Assembly: GCA_016179105.1 (NCBI GenBank)
Contig: JACOSB010000065.1
Span: 1-40,196 of the forward strand
Direction: 5' to 3'
Origin: Candidatus Acetothermia bacterium
GTDB taxonomy: Bacteria > Bipolaricaulota > Bipolaricaulia > RBG-16-55-9 > DRXL01
Length of the DNA: 40,196 nt
The notes below the pieces were generated by a model. The model was given only the letters and a program-made list of their open reading frames with translations, was not told the DNA's origin and ran no database searches. A program made the translations under genes and the position numbers. Shown here in pieces: positions 1-8,031 of the stretch; the first letter of the stretch is position 1, and each line of letters opens with the position of its first letter.

Positions 1-110
1 CATATTCTCTGTGCCTTCTTGGCTTTTCTTAAGCTAGAATGGCAACGCCTCCAGACCGCCGTTTCTTGGTATGACTACAAATGGTCCATTGCTAGGCGGG
101 CGGTTACTGC

Positions 111-575
111 CTATTTATGCTGAAACGCGAAAGTCCTGGAATCTTTCTCATCAGCAATGGTACAAGCATTTCGCAGGACAAATTGTGTCGATAGCAATTG
201 GTGTTGCTTCCGCTGCTCGGAAGGTATCTCGATCCCCTTTTCCATTAAAGCCTTCGCTAGCTTGGTGACGGAGAGTGGTAAGTTATCAGCTGCGAAATCG
301 AGCGCTGCCACCGGAGTTGATGGGTGTAAGGAGTATTCAACGTTATGTGTGATGTCCTCATTTGAGTATTCAGGTAATGGACGTTCAATAGCGACGAAAC
401 GTTGTAGGTCCCAGGATTTCAGGAGATAGAAAGTGATTACTTCAACAAGGGTCCCGAGCGCGCGACCGGCGGCCTTTTTCTTATCTGTTGCATAGTGAAA
501 GACCGATTGGACAAGTGCCTTCTGCAATTGGTCAACTGATGGATATGACATCCGTTTGGGTACCTTGCCTTCCAT
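111..575 (-). pseudogene. Fragment resembling a type II restriction endonuclease N-terminal half
   Basis: The reading frame of 154 codons encodes a soluble, mixed alpha/beta protein. It has a stretch AAGRALGTLVEVITFYLL around residues 35-53, followed by IERPLPEY and HNVEYSLHP. This pattern reminds me of N-terminal halves of some type II restriction enzymes, but that is recognition from memory and weak. The frame stops at TAG (111-113). A -1 shift at the preceding AAA codon opens a coding-like frame (IGSNRPPSNGPFVVIPRNGG...) that runs to a second TAG at 34-36, and then continues open to the window edge. I read this as a decayed or frameshifted gene cut by the window end. No methyltransferase partner is visible. 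A possible promoter TTGCAC, 18 bp, TATGTT lies upstream on this strand. The surroundings are AT-richer than the rest, which fits an acquired gene. Confidence 0.35.
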
Positions 576-768
576 TTTTTCTTTACTCTAATGATGATTA
601 TTCATAATGAACGTTATAACATACCTCAGTACGGAGTTATTGTGCAACTTCTTCCTATCCTAACACCCCTGCAGTTTGTTGACAAAATTTTGATTGCATC
701 GACTTTGTTTCTGCGGAGTGAATTCGTCAGCCAAAAAGCTTTTCCAAATCTCTGTTTAGCTCGGAGGC

Positions 769-797
769 TTGACAAAAATGAAAAACTGCTTTAAGCT
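769..797 (+). promoter_or_regulatory. Sigma70-type promoter for the exported protein at 835
   Basis: A perfect -35 TTGACA (769-774) is followed by a 17-bp spacer and a weak -10 TAAGCT (792-797). Transcription would start near 805, leaving about 30 nt of leader with a GAGGAGG ribosome site before the start codon at 835. Confidence 0.45.
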
Positions 798-834
798 CAG
801 GGTGCCGCCAAAGGAGCCAAGAGGAGGAAATTCT

Positions 835-1362
835 ATGCGTGTTTGTAAAATCTTGGCTGTTTCCGTACTTGCGCTGGCTCTCTCCGGTCAGTGGGGTCTT
901 GCCGGGCCTAACCCGCTCTATGGCACTGGGTCCATCAGCGCTCTTGACAATCTTCTCGCGCAAGGCACGTGGACTCTGCAAATAGACAATGGGCCGAACA
1001 AACCCGATTATTTCCAGGCCGAGTTCACCGTGGACACCAACGGAGATAATCGTTTCACGGACGAAGATACGAAATATAAGATTACCGGCACGCCGCTCAA
1101 TGCGATTTCCGGGGTGACTGTACGCTGCGGGCCTCCCGTCTTCATCCAGTTCAGCGTCCACGTGAACGCGAATTTTGACATCACCCGCAATGGCCAGCAG
1201 GTCGCGACCGGCAAACACGGGGTCATTGATTTTCGCGCTACAGACCAGTCAAGTTGGTTCATGATCTTGGCTGTCGATCTCGACGACAAAGATGGCCTGG
1301 AAGCTGTCACAGGCACGAGCTTTCAATTCACGCCCATCATAATCCCAAAATCGTGCCCCTAA
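835..1362 (+). CDS. Small exported protein with an EF-hand-like calcium loop
   Basis: This gene encodes 175 residues. The ATG at 835 is chosen over the in-frame ATG at 769 because a strong GAGGAGG site lies just upstream, and because the protein then begins with a classic signal peptide (MRVCKILAVSVLALALSG, cleavage near the LAG at residues 22-24). Residues 67-78 read DTNGDNRFTDED, matching a 12-residue EF-hand or dockerin-type loop with ligands at positions 1, 3, 5 and 12 (Asp in place of the usual Glu). The rest is beta-rich with no family I recognise. It is probably secreted or periplasmic and calcium-stabilised. The following lipoprotein gene begins 39 bp downstream and may be cotranscribed. 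Function unknown. Confidence 0.75.
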   Translation: MRVCKILAVSVLALALSGQWGLAGPNPLYGTGSISALDNLLAQGTWTLQIDNGPNKPDYFQAEFTVDTNGDNRFTDEDTKYKITGTPLNAISGVTVRCGPPVFIQFSVHVNANFDITRNGQQVATGKHGVIDFRATDQSSWFMILAVDLDDKDGLEAVTGTSFQFTPIIIPKSCP

Positions 1363-1401
1363 CGATAAGCTCGCAGAAGCGAGAAAGAAGCGTGTAGAGA
1401 A

Positions 1402-1848
1402 ATGCACAAAATTGTCGCTCTCATTGCCTGCACTGTGTTCCTCGCACTGCTCACGGGATGCGCAGCGCTAAACAATCTGACTCTCAACCTTCCCACAGAG
1501 CCGACGGCGATCAACGCCGAGATGGGCCAGCCGTTTACTCTTAGCGTTGGCCAAACTGCTCGAATTGGATTGCTGAGAGTTACGTTCGTGCGAGTGTTGG
1601 AAGACTCGCGCTGTCCGATCGACGTCGTTTGTGTCTGGCAGGGGAATGTGAAAGTACAACTAGCGCTGACCCGCCTTGGACAACCGGGCAGGCGCGTCTC
1701 GCTCAATTCCACGCTCAATCCGACAGAGATTGATTTTAAGGGATTTAGCGTCAGCTTTGTGGATATACAGCCAACTCCGGTGAGCAATCATCCTATCGCT
1801 CGCAGAACTTATCAAGTAACTCTGCGGGTGACGTCAGCAGAAAAATAG
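1402..1848 (+). CDS. Small lipoprotein of unknown function
   Basis: This gene encodes 148 residues. The N-terminus is a lipoprotein signal with the lipobox LLTGC, giving a lipidated Cys20. The mature part contains a DSRCPIDVVCVWQGNV segment around residues 68-83, a two-cysteine, one-tryptophan motif that recurs in small bacterial hypothetical lipoproteins (from memory). The two cysteines could form a disulfide. The remainder is predicted beta strand, consistent with a small periplasmic sandwich. The ribosome site is weak (GTAGAGAA). It lies 39 bp after the exported protein at 835 and ends just before a palindromic repeat that probably serves as the terminator. No enzymatic motif is seen. Confidence 0.75.
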   Translation: MHKIVALIACTVFLALLTGCAALNNLTLNLPTEPTAINAEMGQPFTLSVGQTARIGLLRVTFVRVLEDSRCPIDVVCVWQGNVKVQLALTRLGQPGRRVSLNSTLNPTEIDFKGFSVSFVDIQPTPVSNHPIARRTYQVTLRVTSAEK

Positions 1849-1854
1849 CATTGC

Positions 1855-1894
1855 GTAGGGGCGAAGCATTGTTCTGAAAATGCTTCGCCCCTAC
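1855..1894. repeat. Palindromic GTAGGGGCG repeat, probable bidirectional terminator
   Basis: A perfect 16-bp inverted repeat (GTAGGGGCGAAGCATT and its complement) with an 8-nt loop sits in the 49 bp between the convergent lipoprotein gene and clpP. The same GTAGGGGC...GCCCCTAC edge recurs at 25462, 28324 and 31011. It can terminate both converging transcripts; as a sequence family it behaves like a dispersed REP-type element. Confidence 0.75.
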
Positions 1895-1897
1895 AAT

Positions 1898-2551
1898 TTA
1901 GCTTTTCTTTTTCATTTCTTTCCGGCTCTTGATGACATCATCAATCAACCCGTAGGCCTTGGCTTCTTCCGCGCTCATGAAGTAATCGCGATCAGTATCT
2001 TTTTCGATGCGTTCGAGAGGCTGGCCCGTGTGATGCGCCAGGATGTGATTGAGTCGCTCGCGCGTCTTCAGAATTTCATCCGCGTGAATCTTGATGTCCG
2101 AGGCCTGGCCCTGCACACCGCCGAGCGGCTGATGAATGTGCACTCGCGAGTTCGGCAATGCGAATCGCTTTCCCTTCGTGCCCGCCGTCAAGAGAATTGT
2201 GCCCATGCTCGCCGCTTGCCCGATGCAGGTCGTGCGCACATCACTCATCACATGCTGCATCGTGTCATAGATCGCTAGGCCGGCGCTCACGACGCCGCCC
2301 GGCGAGTTGATATAAAGCTTGATATCTTTCTCGGAGTCTTTGGCGTCCAGGAAGATCATCTGAGCGACGATGAGATTCGCCATGTAATCGCTCACTGGGC
2401 CCTGCGCGAAGATGATGCGATCCTCGAGCAGGCGCGAATAGATGTCATAGACTCTTTCGGTGGCGCCCGTCCGATCTATGACAAACGGGACTTGATCCCT
2501 AATTTGGTTTATATGCTCCAGTTCATCGCGAATTTCTCCATATTGACTCAT
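1898..2551 (-). CDS. clpP: ATP-dependent Clp protease proteolytic subunit
   Basis: ClpP is the serine peptidase of the Clp machine; it forms a double heptamer in the cytoplasm and degrades proteins unfolded by ClpX or ClpA. The 217 residues match the family length. The catalytic triad is visible: Ser115 in GQAASMG, His140 in HIHQPLGG and Asp189 in DTDRDYF, with the same spacing as in E. coli ClpP. An AGGAGGG ribosome site precedes the ATG at a somewhat long distance. It lies 16 bp downstream of trigger factor on the same strand, the common tig-clpP pairing, but clpX does not follow: the next element is a palindrome and then a convergent gene. The ATPase partner must be encoded elsewhere. Confidence 0.97.
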   Translation of the reverse strand: MSQYGEIRDELEHINQIRDQVPFVIDRTGATERVYDIYSRLLEDRIIFAQGPVSDYMANLIVAQMIFLDAKDSEKDIKLYINSPGGVVSAGLAIYDTMQHVMSDVRTTCIGQAASMGTILLTAGTKGKRFALPNSRVHIHQPLGGVQGQASDIKIHADEILKTRERLNHILAHHTGQPLERIEKDTDRDYFMSAEEAKAYGLIDDVIKSRKEMKKKS

Positions 2552-2567
2552 AATTTACTTGTCCCTC

Positions 2568-3755
2568 CTATGCTTGGACTTTGGTTAACTTGGCTTTGTC
2601 GAGCAAAAATTGCAGCACGCGCTCATCCTCATGCTCGGCTCGATAGCTTTGCAATTGGCGCTCGCGCTCCAAGATCGCCTTGAATTTGATCGGGTTCATC
2701 TCGCGTTTCTCGGCCTCGGATTTTATGAGTGTTTCAAAGTCTTGGTCGCTCAGCTGGAGCTGCTCTTGCTTCTTAATATTATTCAAGACCAGCTCCCGCT
2801 TGAGTCGCTTCTCCGTCGATTCTTTGAGTTTTTTCACTGCATCGGCTGTTGCTTCGGGATAGCCGCTACGTCGCAAAATTTCTAGCTCTTGGCCGACGAC
2901 TTCGTCGAGCATTCTCGGGGGAATTTCGATCGACGTCTGCTCGACAATTTTATCCAAGAGAGCAATCCGCAGCTCGCGTTGGCGCTGACGCTCGATGCGC
3001 TCGGCCAACTGAGCGCGAATCTTCTCGTGCATCTCCTTGGCATCTTCATGTCCCAACGTGCTGGCCAACTCTTCGTCATCGGGTTTTTCCAGTTTTTTGA
3101 TAATCTCGATCTTCGTCTTAACTTTCTTCCCGTCTTCAAATGCCAGCTCGACCCAATCGCCCACATCCTTTCCAATGTAGGCTGCTGTGACTCCGTCCGA
3201 GTGCACCTGAACTTCCTGGAACTCTTTAGAATTTTCCGTATGCACCGTGACTACATCGTCTGCAGCAACTTTCTCGTCCGTGGCTTTAGGTACAGCCGTC
3301 GCATGTTCCAAACGCAGCCGATCGAGCACAGCATCTATTTCTTGTTGAGTGGGCTGGCGCTGAGCGGGTTCTTCCAGTTCGATATCCGTATAGTTTTTCA
3401 CCTCGAGCTCGGGGAGAACTTCCACTTCCACTTCGAAATTGAACGGCTTGCCGTCCACGAATTCTCCCACTGCTGATGCCATGGGCGTTGAGACGGGCTT
3501 CAGTTGATGCTCGTTGAGGGCTTGGGGCAAATACTCTTTGATGATTTCCTCTTTGGCATCATCGTTCAGGAAATCTTTGCCGAAACGGGCTTCCAGCACG
3601 GGGCGTGGCGCGTGTCCAGGACGAAAGCCGGGGAGCGCGATCTCGCGCGCCGCGCGCCTGAATAGATCCGAGAGTCTTTTGCTTACTACGTCGGCCGGAA
3701 TCTCAATTTTTACGAGATGTTGTGTCTTGCTCTTGGTTTCTACCGTCGACTGCAC
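2568..3755 (-). CDS. tig: Trigger factor (ribosome-associated chaperone)
   Basis: Trigger factor binds ribosomal protein L23 at the exit tunnel and shields nascent chains. I place the start at the GTG at 3755, not the GTG at 3782, because AAGGAG stands 5 nt before it while the upstream codon has no ribosome site; this gives 395 residues. The ribosome-binding signature GFRPGHAPR is at residues 43-51. Residues about 162-221 occupy the place of the FKBP-type prolyl isomerase domain but span only about 60 residues. The usual IPGFE-like loop is missing, so isomerase activity is doubtful. The C-terminal half is helical and charged, as expected for the chaperone arms. It forms an apparent transcription unit with clpP (16 bp apart). 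Confidence 0.93.
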   Translation of the reverse strand: MQSTVETKSKTQHLVKIEIPADVVSKRLSDLFRRAAREIALPGFRPGHAPRPVLEARFGKDFLNDDAKEEIIKEYLPQALNEHQLKPVSTPMASAVGEFVDGKPFNFEVEVEVLPELEVKNYTDIELEEPAQRQPTQQEIDAVLDRLRLEHATAVPKATDEKVAADDVVTVHTENSKEFQEVQVHSDGVTAAYIGKDVGDWVELAFEDGKKVKTKIEIIKKLEKPDDEELASTLGHEDAKEMHEKIRAQLAERIERQRQRELRIALLDKIVEQTSIEIPPRMLDEVVGQELEILRRSGYPEATADAVKKLKESTEKRLKRELVLNNIKKQEQLQLSDQDFETLIKSEAEKREMNPIKFKAILERERQLQSYRAEHEDERVLQFLLDKAKLTKVQA

Positions 3756-3939
3756 AAAAACTCCTTTTGCTTTTGCGTTCACACCAAAGCTATGATAGAA
3801 AAATTGAGCGCTCTAAGCCAGTGTGCCCGAAGACCTGAGAATCGAGTGGAGCTCTTATCCTGCGGCGCAACGCCTCTACGAATCGGTCGGCTTTCGGCCA
3901 GTCCATAAATTTTTCTATTATTCGAAGCGACTTTGAGGC

Positions 3940-4833
3940 TCATCGTTTCTCAAAGCTTGTCGTCTTCGGACGATCGCTCAAGAGCGCAATGACCACAGCA
4001 ACGAGCACCAGTGCAGCCCCAAGAAAACTCGTCGGCGCGAGCTGCTCGCTCCGAACGATCGCTCCCAAAATCACCGCGATCACCGGCACAATCACAGTTT
4101 CAAAGCTAACGCTCGTCGCGCTCCAGTGATTGAGCAGCCAGGCGAATGAGACGAACGCCACGACCGAGCCCATGATCGTCAGGTAGAGAATCGGAAGCCA
4201 CTGCTCGAAAGCCAATGGAATCTCATGTGACTCTCCCATGATAAAACTTCCCACAAAACACACGACAGCACCGATGGCCGAGCCAACGGCATTGGACGCG
4301 ATCGCTGGTTGCGGCGGCACCCGCTTGAGAAACATAGTTGCTAGCGAGGCACTGGTCGCCGCCATCAATGCCATAAAAAGTGGCAGTAAAGGAACATTCG
4401 AATTCAGTTCTCCCGAGAAAATCACTACGACTCCCACGAGTGCGAGCAACGCACTGATGAACTTCAGAGGATTCAGACGCTCGAGGCCAAAAGCACGCGC
4501 GAAGAGGGCCATCGAGAGCGGGATCGTCGCATAGAGAACAGCCGCGACACCAGAAGGGATGATTCTCTCGCTCCAGTAGAGCAATGCAAAATTCATGCCG
4601 AACTGGAAGAACCCGTACACGAGCGCCGCACGCAACGAAGCTCCTTTGGGAAATTTTTGACGCGTGATGAAGACAAGAACGCCGAGAATCATACTTGCGA
4701 GAAAGAGTCGGAGTGTGGCGGCCCAGAGCGCGGGCACGGTCTCGTTCCCGATGCGAATGAAGAGAAACGTGCTTCCCCAAATCATACTGCAGACTATAAA
4801 AGATCCATACGGCGCAAGAGCCTTCAAGTTCAT
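3940..4833 (-). CDS. EamA-family (drug/metabolite transporter) permease
   Basis: An inner-membrane transporter of 297 residues in the DMT superfamily. About ten hydrophobic segments form two EamA repeats: the first opens with SMIWGSTFLFIRIG, where W-G-S-x-F is typical, and the second covers roughly residues 150-285. Substrates of this family are small metabolites such as amino acids or nucleosides and cannot be predicted here. It starts 22 bp after prolyl oligopeptidase on the same strand, with no clear ribosome site, so it may depend on translation of the upstream gene. Peptide or amino-acid handling would fit the neighbour, but that is inference. Confidence 0.88.
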   Translation of the reverse strand: MNLKALAPYGSFIVCSMIWGSTFLFIRIGNETVPALWAATLRLFLASMILGVLVFITRQKFPKGASLRAALVYGFFQFGMNFALLYWSERIIPSGVAAVLYATIPLSMALFARAFGLERLNPLKFISALLALVGVVVIFSGELNSNVPLLPLFMALMAATSASLATMFLKRVPPQPAIASNAVGSAIGAVVCFVGSFIMGESHEIPLAFEQWLPILYLTIMGSVVAFVSFAWLLNHWSATSVSFETVIVPVIAVILGAIVRSEQLAPTSFLGAALVLVAVVIALLSDRPKTTSFEKR

Positions 4834-4855
4834 GAGTTATTTAGAGAAAAAAATC

Positions 4856-6913
4856 TTACTGTCGACCGAGCTGCCAGGCGAGAAATCCCCAGGTATCGAC
4901 TTGCTCGTCGATGACTTTGCTCATGGGTTGTCCGATGCCGTGGCCTGCGCGTGCTTCAAGACGCAACAGCACCAAACTTTTGCCCTTTACGGTCTCTTGT
5001 ATCAGCGCTGCCATCTTGCGCGCATGCATTGGATCGACGCGGCTATCTGATTCTGCGGTGTGAAAGAGCACGGACGGATAGTGCACGTCTTTCTGGACGT
5101 GATGGTAGGGGGAGTACGCGTACAGCCAACGAAATTGCTCGGGATCCTCAGAGCTACCATATTCGGGAATCCATAATTTCGCGACCAGAAAATGCTGATA
5201 GCGGAGCATGTCGAGTAAGGGCACACCGCAGATGACGGCCTTGAAAAGATCAGGGCGCTGCGTCATAGCTGCACCGACCAAGAGCCCTCCGTTGCTTCTG
5301 CCAATAATTCCCAGCCGTTCCGGGCGTGTGTATTTGTGATGGATCAGCCACTCGGCCGCGCTCGTGAAATCATCGAAGGCATTTTGCTTTTGGTCGAGCA
5401 TGCCCGCGCGGTGCCATTTCTCCCCAAACTCGCCGCCGCCGCGCAGGTTCGCTAGAGCGAGAACACCTCCGTGCTCGATCCACCAGTAATAAGCGGGACT
5501 AAATAGGGGAAAGCGGCCGACGTTGAACCCACCGTAGCCGGTCAGCAAGGTGGGATTGTCCCCATTGAGTGAAATATCTTTGCTATATGCAATAAACATC
5601 GAGACCTTTGTGCCGTCTTTGGAGACGTACCAGATTTGTTCAACTTTGTAACGATCTGGCTCAATCCGTGATTCAAGCTGCTCATACACATCGAGCGTGT
5701 GTCTCTTCACATTGTACCGATAGATCGTGGGCGGCACGCAGAACGAAGAAAAAGTAAAGAGAATTTCTTCAGACTCCGGGTCTCCATCGATAAAATCTAC
5801 CGTGCCATACGTTGGCAGAGGGGCTTCATGTTCGAGTACCCCGTCTCTGGAATAAATCTGAATCACATAGGAAGCTTGGCGCAAACCCAAGACAGCAATG
5901 CGATCTTTCACCAATTCGAAGTTTTGAATGACGGTCTCTGTTTCTGGGATGAGCTCGCGCCAATGCTCTCGCCCCGGTGTGCGTACACTGGTTACGAAGG
6001 CGCGATAATTAGAAGCACCTTCGTTCGTCCACACAAAGAGCTGGTCTCCCAGAATGCGCCCATAGTAGAGCGTATCGGCTCCTTGCGTGAGAAGAATGAA
6101 TGGATCACTACTCTGTAAATCACGCAAGTACAATTCATTTTTTGCCCATCCTTGACGTGCGTGCACGAGCAAATGGCGTCCGTCGGGAGAAACGAGTAGC
6201 TGATACAGCTCGTGCGCCGGGCGTCCTTCGCCAAAAATTTTTGGGTCCTGCGCAGGGTCTGTGCCGAGCCGGTGGAAGTAGACATGGCGATAATAGAACT
6301 CTTCACCTAGAACAGTCGTCCCAGGATTTGGATAGCGTGTGTAAAAGAACCCACTTCCGTCGGGCAGCCATGCGACGGAGGCGGCCCGCGTGTGCGGGAT
6401 TTTTTCCGAAAAATGTTTGCCGTTGGTCACATCCAAAAGATGCAAAGTGCTCAGCTCATCCCCACCGCTCGAAAGCCCGTAGGCCAAGAGTTTTCCATCC
6501 TTCGAGGAGAAGCACCAGTCGATCGTAAGAGTCTCGTCGTCGCCCAAGCTATTGGGATCAAGCAAGACCCGAGTCAGACCCGTAAATCCCTCACGCACAG
6601 AGAGCACGGGCTGATTTTGAGAGCCCTGGCGCTTGAAGAAGAACGTGTAAGGGCCAGCCATCCAGGCTTCCATCAGAGCACCCATAGCATGGAGCTCGGC
6701 CAGACGTTGGTGCATTTTCTCTCGATCAGGAATATTTTTCAGGATAGACGCAGTGTAGACGTTTTGTTGCTCCGTCCACCGTTGGACTTCTGGAGAGCGA
6801 CCGTCTTCGAGCCACCGATAGGGATCCGTAATCGTTATGCCATGAAGGGTCTCAGTGATGGGCGCTTGACGCGTGGCGGGAGGTCGAGGGAAATTATCGG
6901 TGCGAGATGCCAT
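4856..6913 (-). CDS. Prolyl oligopeptidase (S9 family)
   Basis: A cytoplasmic serine peptidase that cleaves short peptides after proline. The chosen ATG at 6913 has AAGGAG about 8 nt upstream; an upstream in-frame ATG at 6973 lacks one. The 685 residues match the family (about 700). Residues 10-60 hold the N-terminal WLED motif, residues 60-420 the seven-bladed propeller that limits substrate size, and the C-terminal part the alpha/beta-hydrolase domain. Catalytic residues are Ser540 (GRSNGG), Asp627 (SRVDPMHA) and His658 (RAGHG). The GYGGF and NLRGGGEFG segments typical of S9A are present. No signal peptide is seen. It is the first gene of a run towards EamA, tig and clpP. Confidence 0.96.
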   Translation of the reverse strand: MASRTDNFPRPPATRQAPITETLHGITITDPYRWLEDGRSPEVQRWTEQQNVYTASILKNIPDREKMHQRLAELHAMGALMEAWMAGPYTFFFKRQGSQNQPVLSVREGFTGLTRVLLDPNSLGDDETLTIDWCFSSKDGKLLAYGLSSGGDELSTLHLLDVTNGKHFSEKIPHTRAASVAWLPDGSGFFYTRYPNPGTTVLGEEFYYRHVYFHRLGTDPAQDPKIFGEGRPAHELYQLLVSPDGRHLLVHARQGWAKNELYLRDLQSSDPFILLTQGADTLYYGRILGDQLFVWTNEGASNYRAFVTSVRTPGREHWRELIPETETVIQNFELVKDRIAVLGLRQASYVIQIYSRDGVLEHEAPLPTYGTVDFIDGDPESEEILFTFSSFCVPPTIYRYNVKRHTLDVYEQLESRIEPDRYKVEQIWYVSKDGTKVSMFIAYSKDISLNGDNPTLLTGYGGFNVGRFPLFSPAYYWWIEHGGVLALANLRGGGEFGEKWHRAGMLDQKQNAFDDFTSAAEWLIHHKYTRPERLGIIGRSNGGLLVGAAMTQRPDLFKAVICGVPLLDMLRYQHFLVAKLWIPEYGSSEDPEQFRWLYAYSPYHHVQKDVHYPSVLFHTAESDSRVDPMHARKMAALIQETVKGKSLVLLRLEARAGHGIGQPMSKVIDEQVDTWGFLAWQLGRQ

Positions 6914-7193
6914 TGGGGATTCTCCTTGATTTATGAATGCGCTATAGTACCCAGAGTAGTCAGCCGCGTCCACCAGAAGCGAGATTCAGTGGTTGGCATC
7001 AGCCTACGCATCTACAACAGCACACAATCGCTAGATGAGAAACTGAAAGTGACAGAGCTTTCTTCTTTAGGTACGGGCAGATCAACCACTCCTGCCCGCC
7101 GCACTCGATGTGGCCGAGCAGCGATCACCCAAGAACTCGGCCCCACGCCTCCTCTTATTCAACCCAGCTCAGCAAGCCCATGGCTAGTTTACG
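6914..7193. other. 280-bp intergenic stretch with two short hairpins
   Basis: No coding potential I trust and no tRNA-like structure. A hairpin with GGGCAG/CTGCCC arms lies at 7076-7098. Just beside it GGCCGAG pairs with CTCGGCC across a 17-nt loop (7116-7146, approximate). Neither has a T-tract. A weak -10 (TACTAT on the minus strand, near 6950) may serve the peptidase gene. Confidence 0.4.
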
Positions 7194-7376
7194 TCATGTC
7201 GCTTGTCCTCGCTTAGGGTCGCTGCTCTCCGAGATCAGTAATATCGGAACTCCCTCACGGATCGGATATTTTCGCCCACATCCACGGCAGACCAACCATT
7301 GCTCTTGCGTCGGCAAAAGCTCGGCCTTACAGGCGGGGCATGCTAATATCTTCAACAGCTCCTGAGATAATGACAT
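7194..7376 (-). CDS. Trm112-like (UPF0434 family) zinc-ribbon protein
   Basis: A 60-residue protein that starts inside the end of the ThiE-like gene (50-bp overlap). The ATG at 7376 is preceded by AAGGGAGGAA. Four cysteines (C13, C16, C30, C33) form a CxxC...CxxC zinc ribbon, followed by YPIREGVPILL, the family's signature. In archaea and eukaryotes Trm112 is an obligate partner that stabilises class I methyltransferases; the bacterial YcaR-type relatives are poorly characterised. Its place at the end of an operon that also encodes a class I methyltransferase makes a partner role worth considering, as inference only. Confidence 0.85.
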   Translation of the reverse strand: MSLSQELLKILACPACKAELLPTQEQWLVCRGCGRKYPIREGVPILLISESSDPKRGQAT

Positions 7377-8001
7377 GATTCCTCCCTTTGCCGAACTGAG
7401 CGAGAAGAGCTTTGAAACGCCGTGCAGCGTCTTGCGGGTCCGAAGCACGTAGCACGCCTGAACTGATCGCCAAGCCGTCGACTCCTGCTTCCAAGACCTG
7501 TCGTGCGTTTTCCAGCGTAATGCCCCCTGACGCGAAGATCGAGACTTTGACACTTGCTTTCGCTTGATGCACCAACTCCAAAGGCACCAGATCGCACACG
7601 TTCACCGAGGGCGAGGGGAAGATGGAGCAAAATGAGATGTAGTCTGCTCCCTGCTCTACAGCCCAGAGGACTTTCTCAAAACGCGTGCTACAGGTCACGC
7701 CAATGATCACTCCTTTGCCTAGCTGTTCACGTGCTTGGGGAGGTGTGAGGTCCTCCCGATCCAGATGCACCCCATCAGCCTTCAAAGTCTTAGCCAACTC
7801 AACATCATCCTGTACAAGCAAGGGCACACCTGAGCGTTGCGCTAGCCTGCGTAGCTCATGCCCCAACGTGGCTACATCCAGCGCATTCTTAAGCCCCCAG
7901 AGTTGCAGCACATCCACGCCGCCTCGGAGCGCTTGCTCTGCTCGCTCCAGGACTCGCTCCGCGCTTGCGTCCACAACAAGATACAGTCCACTTAAACGCA
8001 T
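7327..8001 (-). CDS. Thiamine-phosphate synthase homologue (ThiE/TenI family), divergent site
   Basis: A 224-residue TIM-barrel protein of the ThiE/TenI family. ThiE joins HMP pyrophosphate and thiazole phosphate to thiamine phosphate; TenI is an aromatising relative. The frame shows LLVQDDVELA, ADGVHLDRED, IGVTCS, DYISFCSIFPS and FASGGIT in the right order. The basic residues that hold pyrophosphate in B. subtilis ThiE (Arg59 and Lys159) correspond here to Trp35 and Val133, and the PTxTK-like loop is PSPSV. Asp65 and Asp84, the probable metal ligands, remain. The ribosome site is AAGGGAG. It lies 30 bp after the ThiL-superfamily gene and under TPP riboswitch control. ThiE with altered substrate, or TenI-like, are both possible. 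Confidence 0.8.
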   Translation of the reverse strand: MRLSGLYLVVDASAERVLERAEQALRGGVDVLQLWGLKNALDVATLGHELRRLAQRSGVPLLVQDDVELAKTLKADGVHLDREDLTPPQAREQLGKGVIIGVTCSTRFEKVLWAVEQGADYISFCSIFPSPSVNVCDLVPLELVHQAKASVKVSIFASGGITLENARQVLEAGVDGLAISSGVLRASDPQDAARRFKALLAQFGKGRNHVIISGAVEDISMPRL

Positions 8002-8031
8002 ATCATTGCTCCCTTCTTCTTCGTGCTTGCT

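Noticed and set aside
1855..1894. CRISPR repeat
   Set aside because: The GTAGGGGC copies are kilobases apart, each a single palindrome without spacers.
6392..7216. A 274-codon plus-strand frame across the peptidase start
   Set aside because: It is antisense to prolyl oligopeptidase, whose catalytic motifs are intact; composition is not protein-like.
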